From: Nostoc sp. UHCC 0302
GTDB taxonomy: Bacteria; Cyanobacteriota; Cyanobacteriia; Cyanobacteriales; Nostocaceae
Length of the DNA: 64,000 bases
Assembly (NCBI RefSeq): GCF_038096175.1
Contig: NZ_CP151101.1
Coordinates: 248,001 to 312,000, forward strand
Direction: 5' to 3'
Positions 26,070 through 35,530 of the stretch are shown here, in pieces; the stretch's first letter is position 1, and the number at the start of each line of letters is the position of its first letter. The translations under genes and the position numbers were made by a program. Under the pieces are notes generated by a model that did not search any database, had not been told where the DNA came from, and was given only the letters and a program-made list of their open reading frames with translations.

Positions 26070-26789
26070 ATGAAACCAATCATAAAAAAATTGAAAATTG
26101 GTGCGATAACTGCTGCTACTTTTGGCGGTTTCTTTATTGCTGCACCTAGTTATGGCATCAGCATTAACGATTTTTTTAGTTCCATTGTCTCGGATATTCA
26201 AACTGAGCTTTCCAAGATTCAAGATAATGCTAAGGAAAAAATCAATATCAGTTGGGCTGACATCAAGGAAAATGCTACTGCGGCAATTGATAGTTCTATC
26301 GGACAATTGGGTGCGCCCGACCCTATCGCTTCAGCAGAACAACTCAAAGATTCTCTCAAGGATGATTATTCTTATCCAGTAGCTCAAGAAAAAGCTCAGG
26401 AGCTAGAGCGCCAAATTACTCTGGCTTCTGTCGCTAGTGTTGTTAGCCGGGATGGCCAGCAACAAACTCAAGCCAAGATTGATATTACTGCACAAATCGC
26501 CCAGCAAGCAAAAAGTATTGCTGACGAAGCACAGAATATGGATGCTTCTCAGAACGTACTCAAAGCGATCGCCGCGACTAATGGCTTAATTGTCTCAATG
26601 TTGGCACAGCAGCGTACTGATTCACTCATGGCAAGGCAAGATACATCGTATTCAAACCTGATGCTGACACAAGTGGCAGAGCATCTTGACTCCCAACGGA
26701 AAAAGGAGAACTTCCAAGAAGATGGCAGGCTGTCCCTGTTACATGAAGTCGTACTTAATGCACGCCTAGATCCAGCTTCTGCTGATTAA
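26070..26789 (+). CDS. VirB5/TrbJ-like periplasmic protein candidate
   Basis: A 239-aa protein with an N-terminal signal peptide (basic start, hydrophobic run, cleavage near SYG). The mature part is almost wholly helical. The segment QNVLKAIAATNGLIVSMLAQQRTDSLMARQD resembles the helical stretch of VirB5/TrbJ proteins, minor pilus components in the periplasm. Position between VirB4 and a VirB6-like gene matches the VirB order. AGGTGG in the end of virB4 serves as ribosome site. Sequence similarity is weak, so the family name rests partly on context. Confidence 0.6.
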   Translation: MKPIIKKLKIGAITAATFGGFFIAAPSYGISINDFFSSIVSDIQTELSKIQDNAKEKINISWADIKENATAAIDSSIGQLGAPDPIASAEQLKDSLKDDYSYPVAQEKAQELERQITLASVASVVSRDGQQQTQAKIDITAQIAQQAKSIADEAQNMDASQNVLKAIAATNGLIVSMLAQQRTDSLMARQDTSYSNLMLTQVAEHLDSQRKKENFQEDGRLSLLHEVVLNARLDPASAD

Positions 26790-26904
26790 AACGGTATAGA
26801 AACAGAATAGGAGTTAAAGCTACAACAGCTTTTCTTCCTATACAAACAATTAACCAGGCTTGAAATATTTTTAAACATTACTAGATTTAGCAAGGATTTA
26901 AATC

Positions 26905-28002
26905 ATGTTTTTACTAGCAAAACTAGATGGTGGTGATTTAGCTAATTTAGCTAAGGAAAATGCGGCTTCAGTAGCAAAAGGATTTGATGAGCTTTGGCAA
27001 GAAACTATTACGGGTGGTGTTTATTCAGCAATTTGTAAAGTTGGTGCTTTATTCGCTATAGCTACGTTAACTTTCTTCATGGTTGAATGGACAAAAAAAA
27101 TGATGGCAGGGGAAGAACAAAGAGCTTACACTGATTTTATTTGGCCATTAATAGTTATCTATCTCTTAAGTAATAATGGAAATGTTTTAGGAAAATCAAC
27201 TTTGGGCATTAGAAACTATATTAATAATGTAAATAATATAGTTCTTAGCCAAGCTGCTGCGGGGATTGATCTTAAACAAGCATATGAACAAGCATTAGGA
27301 ACAGAAGCAGCACGTAGTGCCATTGGTCTAACTGTTAACAGGTGTCAAAATTCGTCTTTGAGCCAGCAAGAGCAGATAGAATGTCTTAATAAAGCAAAGT
27401 CAGACTTAAAAGAGAAATATCCCGATAAATTTGGTGCTGACGGACTATTTTCTTGGTTTATCGATGCGATTGATGGTGCTGTTGATGCATTCAATGATTT
27501 TAAAAAGCGCAAGGCAAATGGACTAGATTTAATACTCTCTCCCATAAATGGCTTTGTCGGTTCTGCTATAACAGACATTGTTACTATAATTTTAGTCGGG
27601 ATGAATGGAGCCTATCAATGGGGAATTGAATTAACAATGCTGGTAACAGCACTTCTTGGGCCAGTTGCGGTTGGTGGTTCTTTGCTGCCCTACGGGGCTA
27701 AATCAATTTACACTTGGCTCGTTGGATATTTCAGTGTTGGTTTTGGCAAACTATGTTTTAATCTCATCGTAGGATTTGCTGGACAATTAATCGCAGATTC
27801 TAAGTCTTATCAGCCAATGTTCTTCCTATTTACTATTGGTATAATCGCGCCATTCTTAGCTACAGGATTAGCGGCTGGTGGTGGGGTTGCTGTACTTGCT
27901 CAAATTAATAAAGCATCTGAAACTTACACTGGGATTGCCATTGAAGTCACTAAGGGTTTGGTAACTAAAGGCGGTAGTTTAGTTGGAAAAATAGCAAAGT
28001 GA
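26905..28002 (+). CDS. VirB6/TrbL-like polytopic membrane protein
   Basis: A 365-aa protein with about six hydrophobic segments: near 47-64, 80-92, 215-235, 243-262, 270-295 and 305-335. A cytoplasmic or periplasmic loop around 120-200 carries two cysteines. TAL-LGPVAVGGSLLP followed by Gly-rich spans resembles the TrbL/VirB6 core, which forms part of the inner-membrane channel. AAGGA precedes the ATG. Order and topology support the call; the sequence family is diverse. Confidence 0.7.
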   Translation: MFLLAKLDGGDLANLAKENAASVAKGFDELWQETITGGVYSAICKVGALFAIATLTFFMVEWTKKMMAGEEQRAYTDFIWPLIVIYLLSNNGNVLGKSTLGIRNYINNVNNIVLSQAAAGIDLKQAYEQALGTEAARSAIGLTVNRCQNSSLSQQEQIECLNKAKSDLKEKYPDKFGADGLFSWFIDAIDGAVDAFNDFKKRKANGLDLILSPINGFVGSAITDIVTIILVGMNGAYQWGIELTMLVTALLGPVAVGGSLLPYGAKSIYTWLVGYFSVGFGKLCFNLIVGFAGQLIADSKSYQPMFFLFTIGIIAPFLATGLAAGGGVAVLAQINKASETYTGIAIEVTKGLVTKGGSLVGKIAK

Positions 28003-28009
28003 TATTGCC

Positions 28010-28137
28010 GTCAGAATACATTCGTCAGAATTCAGTTCTTCTGAATGATAGAAAAATCAGGAACTAGATTGATTTGTGGATATACTTCTAATACTAAATC
28101 TCCTATAAATTCTGGCTTCTGAGTCCTGAATTCTTAC
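28010..28137. mobile_element. Element A: 128-bp MITE-like element, IS66-type ends
   Basis: The element begins gtcagaatac and ends ctgaattcttac. It is flanked by perfect 8-bp direct repeats, atattgcc at 28002-28009 and 28138-28145. The internal part holds imperfect inverted heptamer motifs (TCAGAA/TTCTGA) and no gene. Two related elements (32444 and 46251) share the right end and the 8-bp duplication. It lies between two transfer genes and interrupts neither. Confidence 0.85.
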
Positions 28138-28174
28138 ATATTGCCCATATACCCTGACATCTTTAGTTAAGATA

Positions 28175-28969
28175 ATGCTGAATCATAAAAAAGCTTCGCC
28201 AACAAAAAAAGAGCCATTACAACTACTCAGATACAATAAATACGTCACAACTAGAGTAGGAATAATTTCTTTAGCTGGCTTCTCAATGGCAGCGTTATCT
28301 CTGTTGTTACAATTCCTCAATTATGGGGCAATTTCTGTATTAAATAGAAAGCAATTAGCACTGGTACAACTCTCGTCAGGGGATACAATTACCGCCAGAG
28401 CAGTAGACCCAAAAGAACGCTCTGATGAGGTGATAAAGAAATTCGTTTCCGATACCTTTGTGAAAATGTTTAACTGGGATGGAATAGTACAAGCTTTCAA
28501 TGAAAAAGGTGAACCTATAACTAAGCAAGATACTGGGATAGAAGTAGGCAGAATTAATAATAAATTTAATAGCCGAGTGACTGCAAAAGCTTACGATGCT
28601 GCCTTTGCTTTGAGTGAAAACGGAGGATTCAGAGCCGCCTTTTTGAAAAAGCTAGCATCAATCACTCCTAATGGAGTATTTAATGGAGAATCACAAGTAT
28701 CTTTAATTCCCAGAGCTATTTCTAATCCACGCAAAATTAGGGAAGGCAAGTGGGAGATAGATTTTATTAGTACACTTGTAACTTTTGACCGTGCAGATAA
28801 TTCCGGCAAAGGAATTACTTTTAATAAAACCATTACACTTGTCTCAATTTCTAATCCAGAGTATATCCCAGCTAATACTAGTGAATTAGCCAAGAAAATC
28901 TATTCGGCAAGGAAGGCCAGATTGGAAATTACTGAAATTGTTAATTTAGATTTAGGCCAAAGAAAATGA
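28175..28969 (+). CDS. VirB8/TraE-like T4SS protein
   Basis: A 264-aa protein with a short cytoplasmic N-terminus, one hydrophobic anchor (about residues 30-50) and a periplasmic domain. The domain's alternating helices and strands (REGKWEIDFISTLVTFDRADN, ITFNKTITLVSISNPEY) fit the NTF2-like fold of VirB8/TraE. These proteins nucleate the inner-membrane part of the secretion channel. Its stop overlaps the next start (ATGA). Assignment rests on topology and position just before VirB10. Confidence 0.65.
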   Translation: MLNHKKASPTKKEPLQLLRYNKYVTTRVGIISLAGFSMAALSLLLQFLNYGAISVLNRKQLALVQLSSGDTITARAVDPKERSDEVIKKFVSDTFVKMFNWDGIVQAFNEKGEPITKQDTGIEVGRINNKFNSRVTAKAYDAAFALSENGGFRAAFLKKLASITPNGVFNGESQVSLIPRAISNPRKIREGKWEIDFISTLVTFDRADNSGKGITFNKTITLVSISNPEYIPANTSELAKKIYSARKARLEITEIVNLDLGQRK

Positions 28970-30504
28970 GTATAGAGAATCATAAAAATGGTTCAGGTGC
29001 GACTCTAGAGGATTTGCTTCATATAGATGATGCTAGTAGTAAAACTAATGGTAATAAACCGCCAGAGCCAGAAAGTTTGCTAGTGGCTACTAAGCATACA
29101 TTTGTCACTTCACCTTGGTCAAGACTAGCAATAATCACTATTCCCTTTGGAGTTGGATTTTTAGCTATATTTTTCATGCTCAATGGAGTGTTTAATCCTG
29201 CACCAGCACCAAAATTTGCTCTTAAAACAACAGAGTCAGCATCAACTACTGAGCAAGCACAACAAAGTGATGATGGTGATGGCGATGCGCGTGCAAAACT
29301 AGCTTTATCTGACCAAGCCGATGAACTGAACAAAATTAATAAAGACCAAAAAGAACAACCTGCACAAGTAAAAGTCTCTCAAACTCCAAAGGTCGTACCA
29401 TCCACCCCACCGTCACCGCGCCCTGTTGAAAATTCTTCCCCACGCCCTGTACCTCGAACTGCATCACAAGCGATTAAAACCTACACTCCGCGACCAACAC
29501 GCACGAGTTTTTCTCCTAGACCCTCTATAGGAGCGCGAACAGCCACACCCTTAGATCCTATGGAGCAAATCAACAAACTCCGTAGCATCGGTTCTTACGG
29601 CAAAATCGCTTATGCCGAAACTAACATCAACGACCAATCTTCATTAGACCCGGCTCAAAATCAACCCAGTCAACCTGATGAACAAACTGATTTCAATAAT
29701 GTAGGTAATGATTCTGTTGAGCAAACCACGCCGCAAAACTCAACTGACTCGATTGAAAAAATCCGCCCCCGGTGGCAAGTGGAAGCTCTTGCTAAGTCGG
29801 ATAAATATTTAGTCCAGGAAAGACAAATACTTGAAGCTAAACAAACTCGCTACCTTACTGTTGGTACTTTTGCTAGTGGTGTTCTTGTTACACCTTTAGT
29901 TCAGTCCACAGTTAATAATTCCCAGCAGACACAAACGCCAATTTCTAATAGCACTAGGTCTGTTGCTAGATTGCAAGAGGATTTACACGATAACTATGGG
30001 CAAGTCGCAATCCCTGACGGTACTTTATTGGCAGTCGAGTTAGCTTCGGTTGATGGCGGCAGTCAAGCGATCGCTTATGTCAGGGCGATCATTAAAGATA
30101 ATACAGAATATCCCATAGCAGCGGGTGCAATTTCCGTGACTGGAGAAGGTGGTAGACCTTTGATAGCCAGGAAATTTCAGGATAGGGGTGGCGAGATTGC
30201 CCGTAATGACTTGTTTGGTGGCGCTGTGTCTGCATTAGGAAAGGTTGGGGAGATTATGAACCAACCTAATAGTGAAGAAGAAATTGAGGATGAATTTACC
30301 GGACGGTTTCGTAGACGTAGCAGTGGCAATCAACGCAATATTACTGGTGCATTACTCGAAGGGTTTTTTGGTCAAGTTAGCGAAAACATCAGCCAACGTA
30401 ATCAACGAACTACGCAAGAAATTCTCTCTCGCCCCAATGCTTGGTTTATTCCAAAGGGAACCAAACTTACCTTTAATGTCAATCGCTCTTTGGAGTTACC
30501 ATGA
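28966..30504 (+). CDS. virB10: VirB10/TraB-like T4SS core protein
   Basis: A 512-aa protein with one N-terminal transmembrane segment (about residues 47-70), a long Pro/Ser/Arg/Gln-rich periplasmic linker (about 75-260) and a C-terminal beta domain. VAIPDGTLLAVEL, RPLIARKFQDRGGEI and NAWFIPKGTKLTFNV are the kind of strands seen in VirB10/TrbI. VirB10 spans the envelope and couples the inner ATPases to the outer-membrane pore. It overlaps both neighbours by 4 nt, showing a tightly coupled operon. Confidence 0.85.
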   Translation: MSIENHKNGSGATLEDLLHIDDASSKTNGNKPPEPESLLVATKHTFVTSPWSRLAIITIPFGVGFLAIFFMLNGVFNPAPAPKFALKTTESASTTEQAQQSDDGDGDARAKLALSDQADELNKINKDQKEQPAQVKVSQTPKVVPSTPPSPRPVENSSPRPVPRTASQAIKTYTPRPTRTSFSPRPSIGARTATPLDPMEQINKLRSIGSYGKIAYAETNINDQSSLDPAQNQPSQPDEQTDFNNVGNDSVEQTTPQNSTDSIEKIRPRWQVEALAKSDKYLVQERQILEAKQTRYLTVGTFASGVLVTPLVQSTVNNSQQTQTPISNSTRSVARLQEDLHDNYGQVAIPDGTLLAVELASVDGGSQAIAYVRAIIKDNTEYPIAAGAISVTGEGGRPLIARKFQDRGGEIARNDLFGGAVSALGKVGEIMNQPNSEEEIEDEFTGRFRRRSSGNQRNITGALLEGFFGQVSENISQRNQRTTQEILSRPNAWFIPKGTKLTFNVNRSLELP

Positions 30505-31247
30505 AAAGCATAATTAACACAGTTACAAGCTACACTTTAGCGTTGGCGTTCGCTCTGGCTCCAATCTCCACAATTGCCGCTCCAGTCGTTCGCACCATCA
30601 AACAGACTCAAGCTAGCGGTCAAGGGGCAACTTTACAAACTATCAACGTCTGGAATGGTCACGGGGTAGCTATTTCTTTCTATGAAATTGGCGAAATCAT
30701 CAAAAAAGTCTGGTTGGATGACCCTTCACAAATCCTGATTGATACAGATGGTTGCTTAGAAGGATTGGATCAAAATTGCTCTAATCCGGGTGCGGGACTA
30801 ATTCATTTGCGACGGATCAGCAAAGTTAACATTCCCGGCTTACCGCAATCATCCACCACATTGCTCACAGTCATTACACAATCATCAACTGGTGAACGCA
30901 AGGCTTACAGTTTTCGACTAGCAACAAGTAATAGCACCCCTAAATATAGCCAGGTAGTGATCAAGAGTGATGTGGCACGAGAACAAGCAACCCCAAAACC
31001 TCAATTGCAATCATTAGTTAAAACACAAAAAACAATTAATCAAATCAGAAGTGGTATTGTTACCGCTATTAAAAGTGGATGGATAAATTACCAAGATGAA
31101 CTACACCAACGCTTGCAAAAGTTCATTGGTTATTTACAAGCAGGTGATGACATTTCTACTGCTGCTAACAAAGCTTCTGTCTCTCAAGATTTAGTTAATA
31201 AATTAATTGCTTTAAGTAATAGTTCTGATAATTTAACACGGCGGTAA
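30501..31247 (+). CDS. VirB9/TraK-like exported T4SS protein
   Basis: A 248-aa protein with a clear signal peptide cleaved after TIAA (near residue 27). The mature N-terminal half is beta-rich (TLQTINVWNGHGVAISFYEIGE, PGAGLIHLRRISKVNIPG), as in TraK/VirB9, which bind VirB10 in the periplasm and contact the outer-membrane pore. The C-terminal 90 residues are helical and basic. It overlaps virB10 by 4 nt. The role is inferred from order and topology. Confidence 0.6.
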   Translation: MKSIINTVTSYTLALAFALAPISTIAAPVVRTIKQTQASGQGATLQTINVWNGHGVAISFYEIGEIIKKVWLDDPSQILIDTDGCLEGLDQNCSNPGAGLIHLRRISKVNIPGLPQSSTTLLTVITQSSTGERKAYSFRLATSNSTPKYSQVVIKSDVAREQATPKPQLQSLVKTQKTINQIRSGIVTAIKSGWINYQDELHQRLQKFIGYLQAGDDISTAANKASVSQDLVNKLIALSNSSDNLTRR

Positions 31248-31253
31248 TGGCTT

Positions 31254-32447
31254 ATGAAATCATCTTTTCGCCTCAATGATAACGCCTTACGTTACTTCAT
31301 CTTTTTTGGTTTAGCGGGTAGTTTATTCATTCATAGTTTTATTAAGTACGGGCTACTCAATCAAACCATTGGGTTAATCATGCCCAAAGCCTCTGCACAA
31401 GTACCCATTGTAAATTCACCCAATGGGTTTACTCCTGATTGGTCGCGCTTGCGTTTCAGTGACATGATTATTTCTGTTAGTGGCAGCGTCACTTACCCAA
31501 GCACTAAAGGTACAGAAACCAGAAGCTGGAGGGCGGGACAAAGTATTGACCAGTTTATGGAATTGGGAGATTTTGAAACTCCTCAACTAGCCATAGAAAC
31601 TCTAAACCTTTCAACGATAGCTAGAGTACAGGAAATCAATTTAAGTCGATTGAGACTGTCTGACTTTCAATTAACCGGGTGGCAAACATTACCAAATTTA
31701 GTAAAAGCAGTTCCGGGTTTGGGCAATAGAAGTGTTGCCAGTGTACCACCCATCCGTGATTTTGCCAGAAGATTTGGCATTAATGGCGGTACAATCGCTA
31801 ATCTGGGACGCTATTCCAATTTACGTAATGTTCAAATTGGTCGAGCAATTAATTTAAAAAATTATCCTTTGACATCCATTCCTAATATCCAGAACGCATC
31901 AATAAATCGCTTTGCAAATTGGCAAGACTCGAAAATTATTGGTGTGCCTGGATTATCAATACTAACTTGGGATAATTTACCTGGGCTAAGAACACTTGAT
32001 TTATCATTTGTGGCCAAAGTGGATTTGCCATTGCGAGATATCGAGGCTAACCGCATTCGCTCTATTTCCGGGAGTTATCAGCAAGGGTTTAATGTTCCCT
32101 GCCTCCAAGATAATTGCGCTCATGCAGAGATGTCAGGCATTGGCAAAACTACTGGTACACAGTGGATGTCCGGTAAATTTCAAAAGGTTAATGGTGGGTT
32201 TGGCATTTTAAAAGCTCTCAATGGTGGTAAAGAGCCGACTGGCAGGAACCCCTTTGGCTCCAGTTTTAAACAAGTAGTCTGGAATATTTATGAAGACAGT
32301 GGAAAGGTGGAAACTACTATGTTTTTCCGTATCTGCAAAACCATTCCCTTCATTGGTCGCACTTGCAGTCCCTATTTCATTGGCCCTGTACTTTTTATTG
32401 TCTACCGAGAGCAAGACCCTATCGTTCTTGGTAAACCAAATTCGTAA
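31254..32447 (+). CDS. Exported conjugation-operon protein, stop codon supplied by a mobile element
   Basis: A 397-aa protein with an N-terminal hydrophobic segment (about residues 13-35) and a possible cleavage near ASAQ. The mature part has repeating Leu/Asn/Ile patterns (NLRNVQIGRAINLKN, LPGLRTLDLS) like a short solenoid, then a Gly-rich C-terminal domain with two cysteine pairs. I recognise no family, but it closes the VirB-like operon. Its TAA (32445-32447) lies in the first bases of element B; without the element the frame would run on as ...NSLP and stop two residues later, so the insertion trimmed the tail only slightly. Confidence 0.7.
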   Translation: MKSSFRLNDNALRYFIFFGLAGSLFIHSFIKYGLLNQTIGLIMPKASAQVPIVNSPNGFTPDWSRLRFSDMIISVSGSVTYPSTKGTETRSWRAGQSIDQFMELGDFETPQLAIETLNLSTIARVQEINLSRLRLSDFQLTGWQTLPNLVKAVPGLGNRSVASVPPIRDFARRFGINGGTIANLGRYSNLRNVQIGRAINLKNYPLTSIPNIQNASINRFANWQDSKIIGVPGLSILTWDNLPGLRTLDLSFVAKVDLPLRDIEANRIRSISGSYQQGFNVPCLQDNCAHAEMSGIGKTTGTQWMSGKFQKVNGGFGILKALNGGKEPTGRNPFGSSFKQVVWNIYEDSGKVETTMFFRICKTIPFIGRTCSPYFIGPVLFIVYREQDPIVLGKPNS

Positions 32448-32605
32448 GAATTCAGGATTCAGAATTCAGAATTCAGAATTATGAACCAGAATACATTCGC
32501 CTGAATACCTAAAGAATTAGGAATAAATTTGATAAATAAATGTACTAATTATGTTGAATTCTTGTCTTTATTCTGACTTCTGACTCCTGGGTGCTGAATT
32601 CTTAC
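32444..32605. mobile_element. Element B: 162-bp MITE-like element, IS66-type ends
   Basis: Perfect 12-bp terminal inverted repeats, gtaagaattcag (32444-32455) and ctgaattcttac (32594-32605), are flanked by an exact 8-bp duplication ccaaattc (32436-32443 and 32606-32613). Inside the left end are heptameric TTCAGAA/TTCAGGA repeats. GTAA-type tips with 8-bp duplications are the hallmark of the IS66 family; no transposase is present, so it is non-autonomous. Confidence 0.9.
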
Positions 32606-32642
32606 CCAAATTCTTTACCATAATTAAATTAATATTTTGAAC

Positions 32643-33749
32643 ATGATTTACGCTGCAATAGAAATAGGGCAGAGCATCATTGTTGTTGATACTCAATATC
32701 CCTCAGTCTCAATTGGTGATTACGCTCGAAGTCAAGGCTATGATGGAATGGCACTAAGAAAAGGTGAAACGTCGCCAGGGCTCTTTGTTGGGGGTAGGGT
32801 GTAGGGTGTGGTGTTTAAGACAATTAAACTTTAGTTGCGTCAAGGAGTTCAACATTTTCTTGATTTCCCACACCCCACACCCCACACCCCACACCCCACA
32901 CCCAAAAGCCAGTTATATAAGGGATTTACGCTTTTCTTAGTGCCATTCGGCTATGATGTTCATGTATTCGCCCCTGGATTTAGTGAGTCAGATATTTGCA
33001 ATCCCTTAGATTTTTTGATTGATAATCAGGATGCTCAAACTGCTCATCTTCTGGCTAGTTCAATTAATAAATATTTTTGGCGATTAAATAATAACAATAG
33101 TTTTTTCGATGCTTCGGGTGAACAGCTAACTAAAGCGATTCTCATGCTAACTAAAGAGTTTGGCGCTCATAGCGATATTCTTACCGCTACTGCCATCATT
33201 AAGAGCGAATACTTGGTTAAACGATTGATAAATGCCAATCTCAATCCTTGGATTAAGGTAGCTTTTGGTCAATTATTCAGTTGTGCAGAATCACCACTGA
33301 CAACCGCTAGCGTTGTCGATAGTGCCTGTATAATGTTTTCTGAATTTATGGTTGATAGATGTGTACCTTGGCTAATTGGTAAATCTACACTTCCTTTGAA
33401 AGTTAAAGAGCGTCAAATGATTATTTTTGGTATTAACCAGCACAATCACGCTGTTGCTCCCTTAATTTTCAGTATTTTTGAGTTGTTATTGACTCAGCAT
33501 ATTGCCCTGTGCGGCTCATCTTTAATAGTTGCCATAGATCAATCAATGAATGCTAGTTTACCTAACCAAATTGGTAGTCAGCAAATAAAACCAATAATTA
33601 TTCTTGCAGAAGACTTCAATCAAGAAGTTTCTATTCGTTGGGAAAGCCATAAAAATATGAAACTTGTTCCTGTTGAGGATGAATTAGCTCTAAGAGCTAA
33701 ACAAGTAGACCAAAGATTTCTAAAATTTGATAAATATGAGCAAATCTGA
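32643..33749 (+). pseudogene. Broken second copy of virD4, interrupted by a repeat
   Basis: Two pieces match the intact VirD4 that follows. The first (32643-32770) encodes IYAAIEIGQSIIVVDTQYPS...YARSQGYD, aligning with IYSAIDQGFPIIAYDFKYPS...YAKYKGYD. The second (from about 32952) encodes YDVHVFAPGFSESDICNPLDF onward and tracks VirD4 for over 200 residues. Between them is a roughly 150-bp repeat with CCCCACA heptamers. The part with the Walker A loop is missing, and the Walker B acid is replaced (VAIDQSMNAS instead of VALDELPSIY). A 304-aa frame from 32835 begins inside the repeat, so any product would be an inactive fragment. Confidence 0.8.
32867..32903. repeat. CCCCACA heptamer repeats (STRR type)
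   Basis: About five units of ccccaca run without interruption, with a complementary G-rich segment (ggggtagggtgtagg type) about 70 nt upstream, so the insert can fold back. Heptameric STRR sequences are characteristic of heterocystous cyanobacteria. It interrupts the broken virD4 copy. Confidence 0.85.
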
Positions 33750-35526
33750 AGAAGCAAATAGCGTTAACAGTAAGGAGTTTCGGTTTGAGCAATTACAAAA
33801 TCCTCACGATGCAATTGGCAAGTACACTCATCAATTGTTAACTCCTAATGGTTTAACAGTTTTATCCTTACTTGGTTCTTATATTTTGATCAGGGTATTT
33901 TTTGGCGACTCTAACAAGAAAAAAATTGCTACTAGTTATTGGGGAGGTGTTAAAGAAACTAAAAATGCTAATCAAAAAGCACTTTTGCAAATAGCTAGTC
34001 CTAAATGTGATAGTGCTGCACTTTATATTGGTAAACACACATTTTTTGGTTCAAAGGAAAAAAATACTAGCATTAATTTTTATATTCCTGATGTGCAACG
34101 AGGTACGGCGGTCATTGGCGCTCCCGGTAGTGGTAAAACATTCAGTGCCATCAATCCGATGATTTACTCGGCTATAGATCAAGGCTTTCCTATCATCGCC
34201 TACGATTTCAAATATCCATCACAAGCAAAAGTTGCCAGTTATGCCAAGTACAAGGGCTATGATGTCCACATATTTGCACCAGGATTCCCTGAGTCTGAAG
34301 TTTGCAATCCTCTTGATTTCCTCAAAGACAGTAGTGATGCCGAAAGCGCACGACAAATTTCCACCGTCATCAACAAGAATTTTCGGCTTTTAGGTAATGC
34401 AAGTGAGGATGGGTTCTTCGGGCCGTCCGGAGATCAGTTGACTCAAGCAATTTTGATGTTAGCTAAAGAGTTCGGTCAATTCGCGGATGTCATGACCTGT
34501 GCGGCGATACTTTCTAGTGAACAGATGGTCAAACGCCTCATGGCTGCTTCACTTAACCCTTGGGTGAAAATTGCTTTTGGTCAGTTGTTCAGTTCCGCAG
34601 CAAGTGAAAAGACCGTTGCCGGGATTGTCGCTACTGCCAGTATTATGTTTACTCGCTTTATGGCGAAAAACACCTTGGGCTGTTTCATCGGTAAGACGAC
34701 TTTACCTTTGGAAATCAAAGGTAAACAGATGATTATTTTTGGGCTAGACAGAGAACGCCGAGATGCAGTAGGGCCTCTCATGACCAGTATTTTACACATG
34801 ACCATCGCCCGAAATATTGCCAAAAAGCGACTTGACCCACTCATCGTTGCACTCGACGAATTACCTTCAATTTACTTACCTGACCTCTACAGGTGGCTCA
34901 ATGAATCACGTTCTGAGGGCTTCTGCGGTATTATCGGCTTCCAAAATATGGGGCAACTTGAGAAGAATTACGGTAAAGATATTGCTAAGGCTATTCTTGG
35001 TGCTTGCAGTACTAAATTCATCTTCAATCCTGGTGAGAACGAGTCGGCGCAATTATTCTCCAGCTTCTTGGGTGATGAAGAAATTAAGTACAAGCAAAAA
35101 AGCCGTTCTACTGGTAGTAAAAATAATAGCACCAGTATTAGTGACCAGGAAAAAACTAGAAAGCTTTTTGAATCGGCTCAATTCCTGAAACTCATTGCTG
35201 GCAAATGTGTTTTTATTAATCCTGCTTATGCCAATAGAAATGAGGGGTCTGTTCCCTTACTCAAAACTATCAAAATTAATGAGTTACTCCAAAATATTGA
35301 TAAGTACAATCAACTGAAATGGGCAAGAATTGTCAGTTTATTAGCTAGGAGAAGTACGCAGAAATTTCCCTCTGGGCAGGATTTAGCTTTACGGATTAGG
35401 CAAGTTGAGTCACGCTTTCCTATTCCCCAAAATCCTCAAGCTGTTTCTAATAACCCCGGTCTGACATCAAAAGACGTTGGTAGTATGGTTAACCAAAACC
35501 AAGTTAATTCTAATATCGGGTTTTAA
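33736..35526 (+). CDS. virD4: VirD4/TraG-type coupling protein
   Basis: The ATG at 33736 is chosen over a TTG 9 nt earlier; the product is 596 aa. A hydrophobic segment (about residues 36-53, LTVLSLLGSYILIRVFFG) anchors it in the inner membrane. Then come VIGAPGSGKTFSAINP (Walker A near 128), IIAYDFKYPSQ, PLIVALDELPSIYLPDL (Walker B near 370) and GIIGFQNMGQLEKNYG, the conserved set of type IV coupling proteins that hand the relaxase-DNA complex to the channel. Its start overlaps the end of the broken copy, from which or with which it arose by duplication. Confidence 0.92.
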   Translation: MSKSEEANSVNSKEFRFEQLQNPHDAIGKYTHQLLTPNGLTVLSLLGSYILIRVFFGDSNKKKIATSYWGGVKETKNANQKALLQIASPKCDSAALYIGKHTFFGSKEKNTSINFYIPDVQRGTAVIGAPGSGKTFSAINPMIYSAIDQGFPIIAYDFKYPSQAKVASYAKYKGYDVHIFAPGFPESEVCNPLDFLKDSSDAESARQISTVINKNFRLLGNASEDGFFGPSGDQLTQAILMLAKEFGQFADVMTCAAILSSEQMVKRLMAASLNPWVKIAFGQLFSSAASEKTVAGIVATASIMFTRFMAKNTLGCFIGKTTLPLEIKGKQMIIFGLDRERRDAVGPLMTSILHMTIARNIAKKRLDPLIVALDELPSIYLPDLYRWLNESRSEGFCGIIGFQNMGQLEKNYGKDIAKAILGACSTKFIFNPGENESAQLFSSFLGDEEIKYKQKSRSTGSKNNSTSISDQEKTRKLFESAQFLKLIAGKCVFINPAYANRNEGSVPLLKTIKINELLQNIDKYNQLKWARIVSLLARRSTQKFPSGQDLALRIRQVESRFPIPQNPQAVSNNPGLTSKDVGSMVNQNQVNSNIGF

Positions 35527-35530
35527 TCTT

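Noticed and set aside
32867-32903. CCCCACA array considered as a CRISPR-like array
   Set aside because: The units are 7 bp and directly adjacent, with no spacers; an STRR repeat.
32835-32950. N-terminal 40 residues of the 304-aa virD4-like frame (PTPHTPHPTP type)
   Set aside because: These residues are encoded by CCCCACA repeat DNA and are not part of a genuine protein start.
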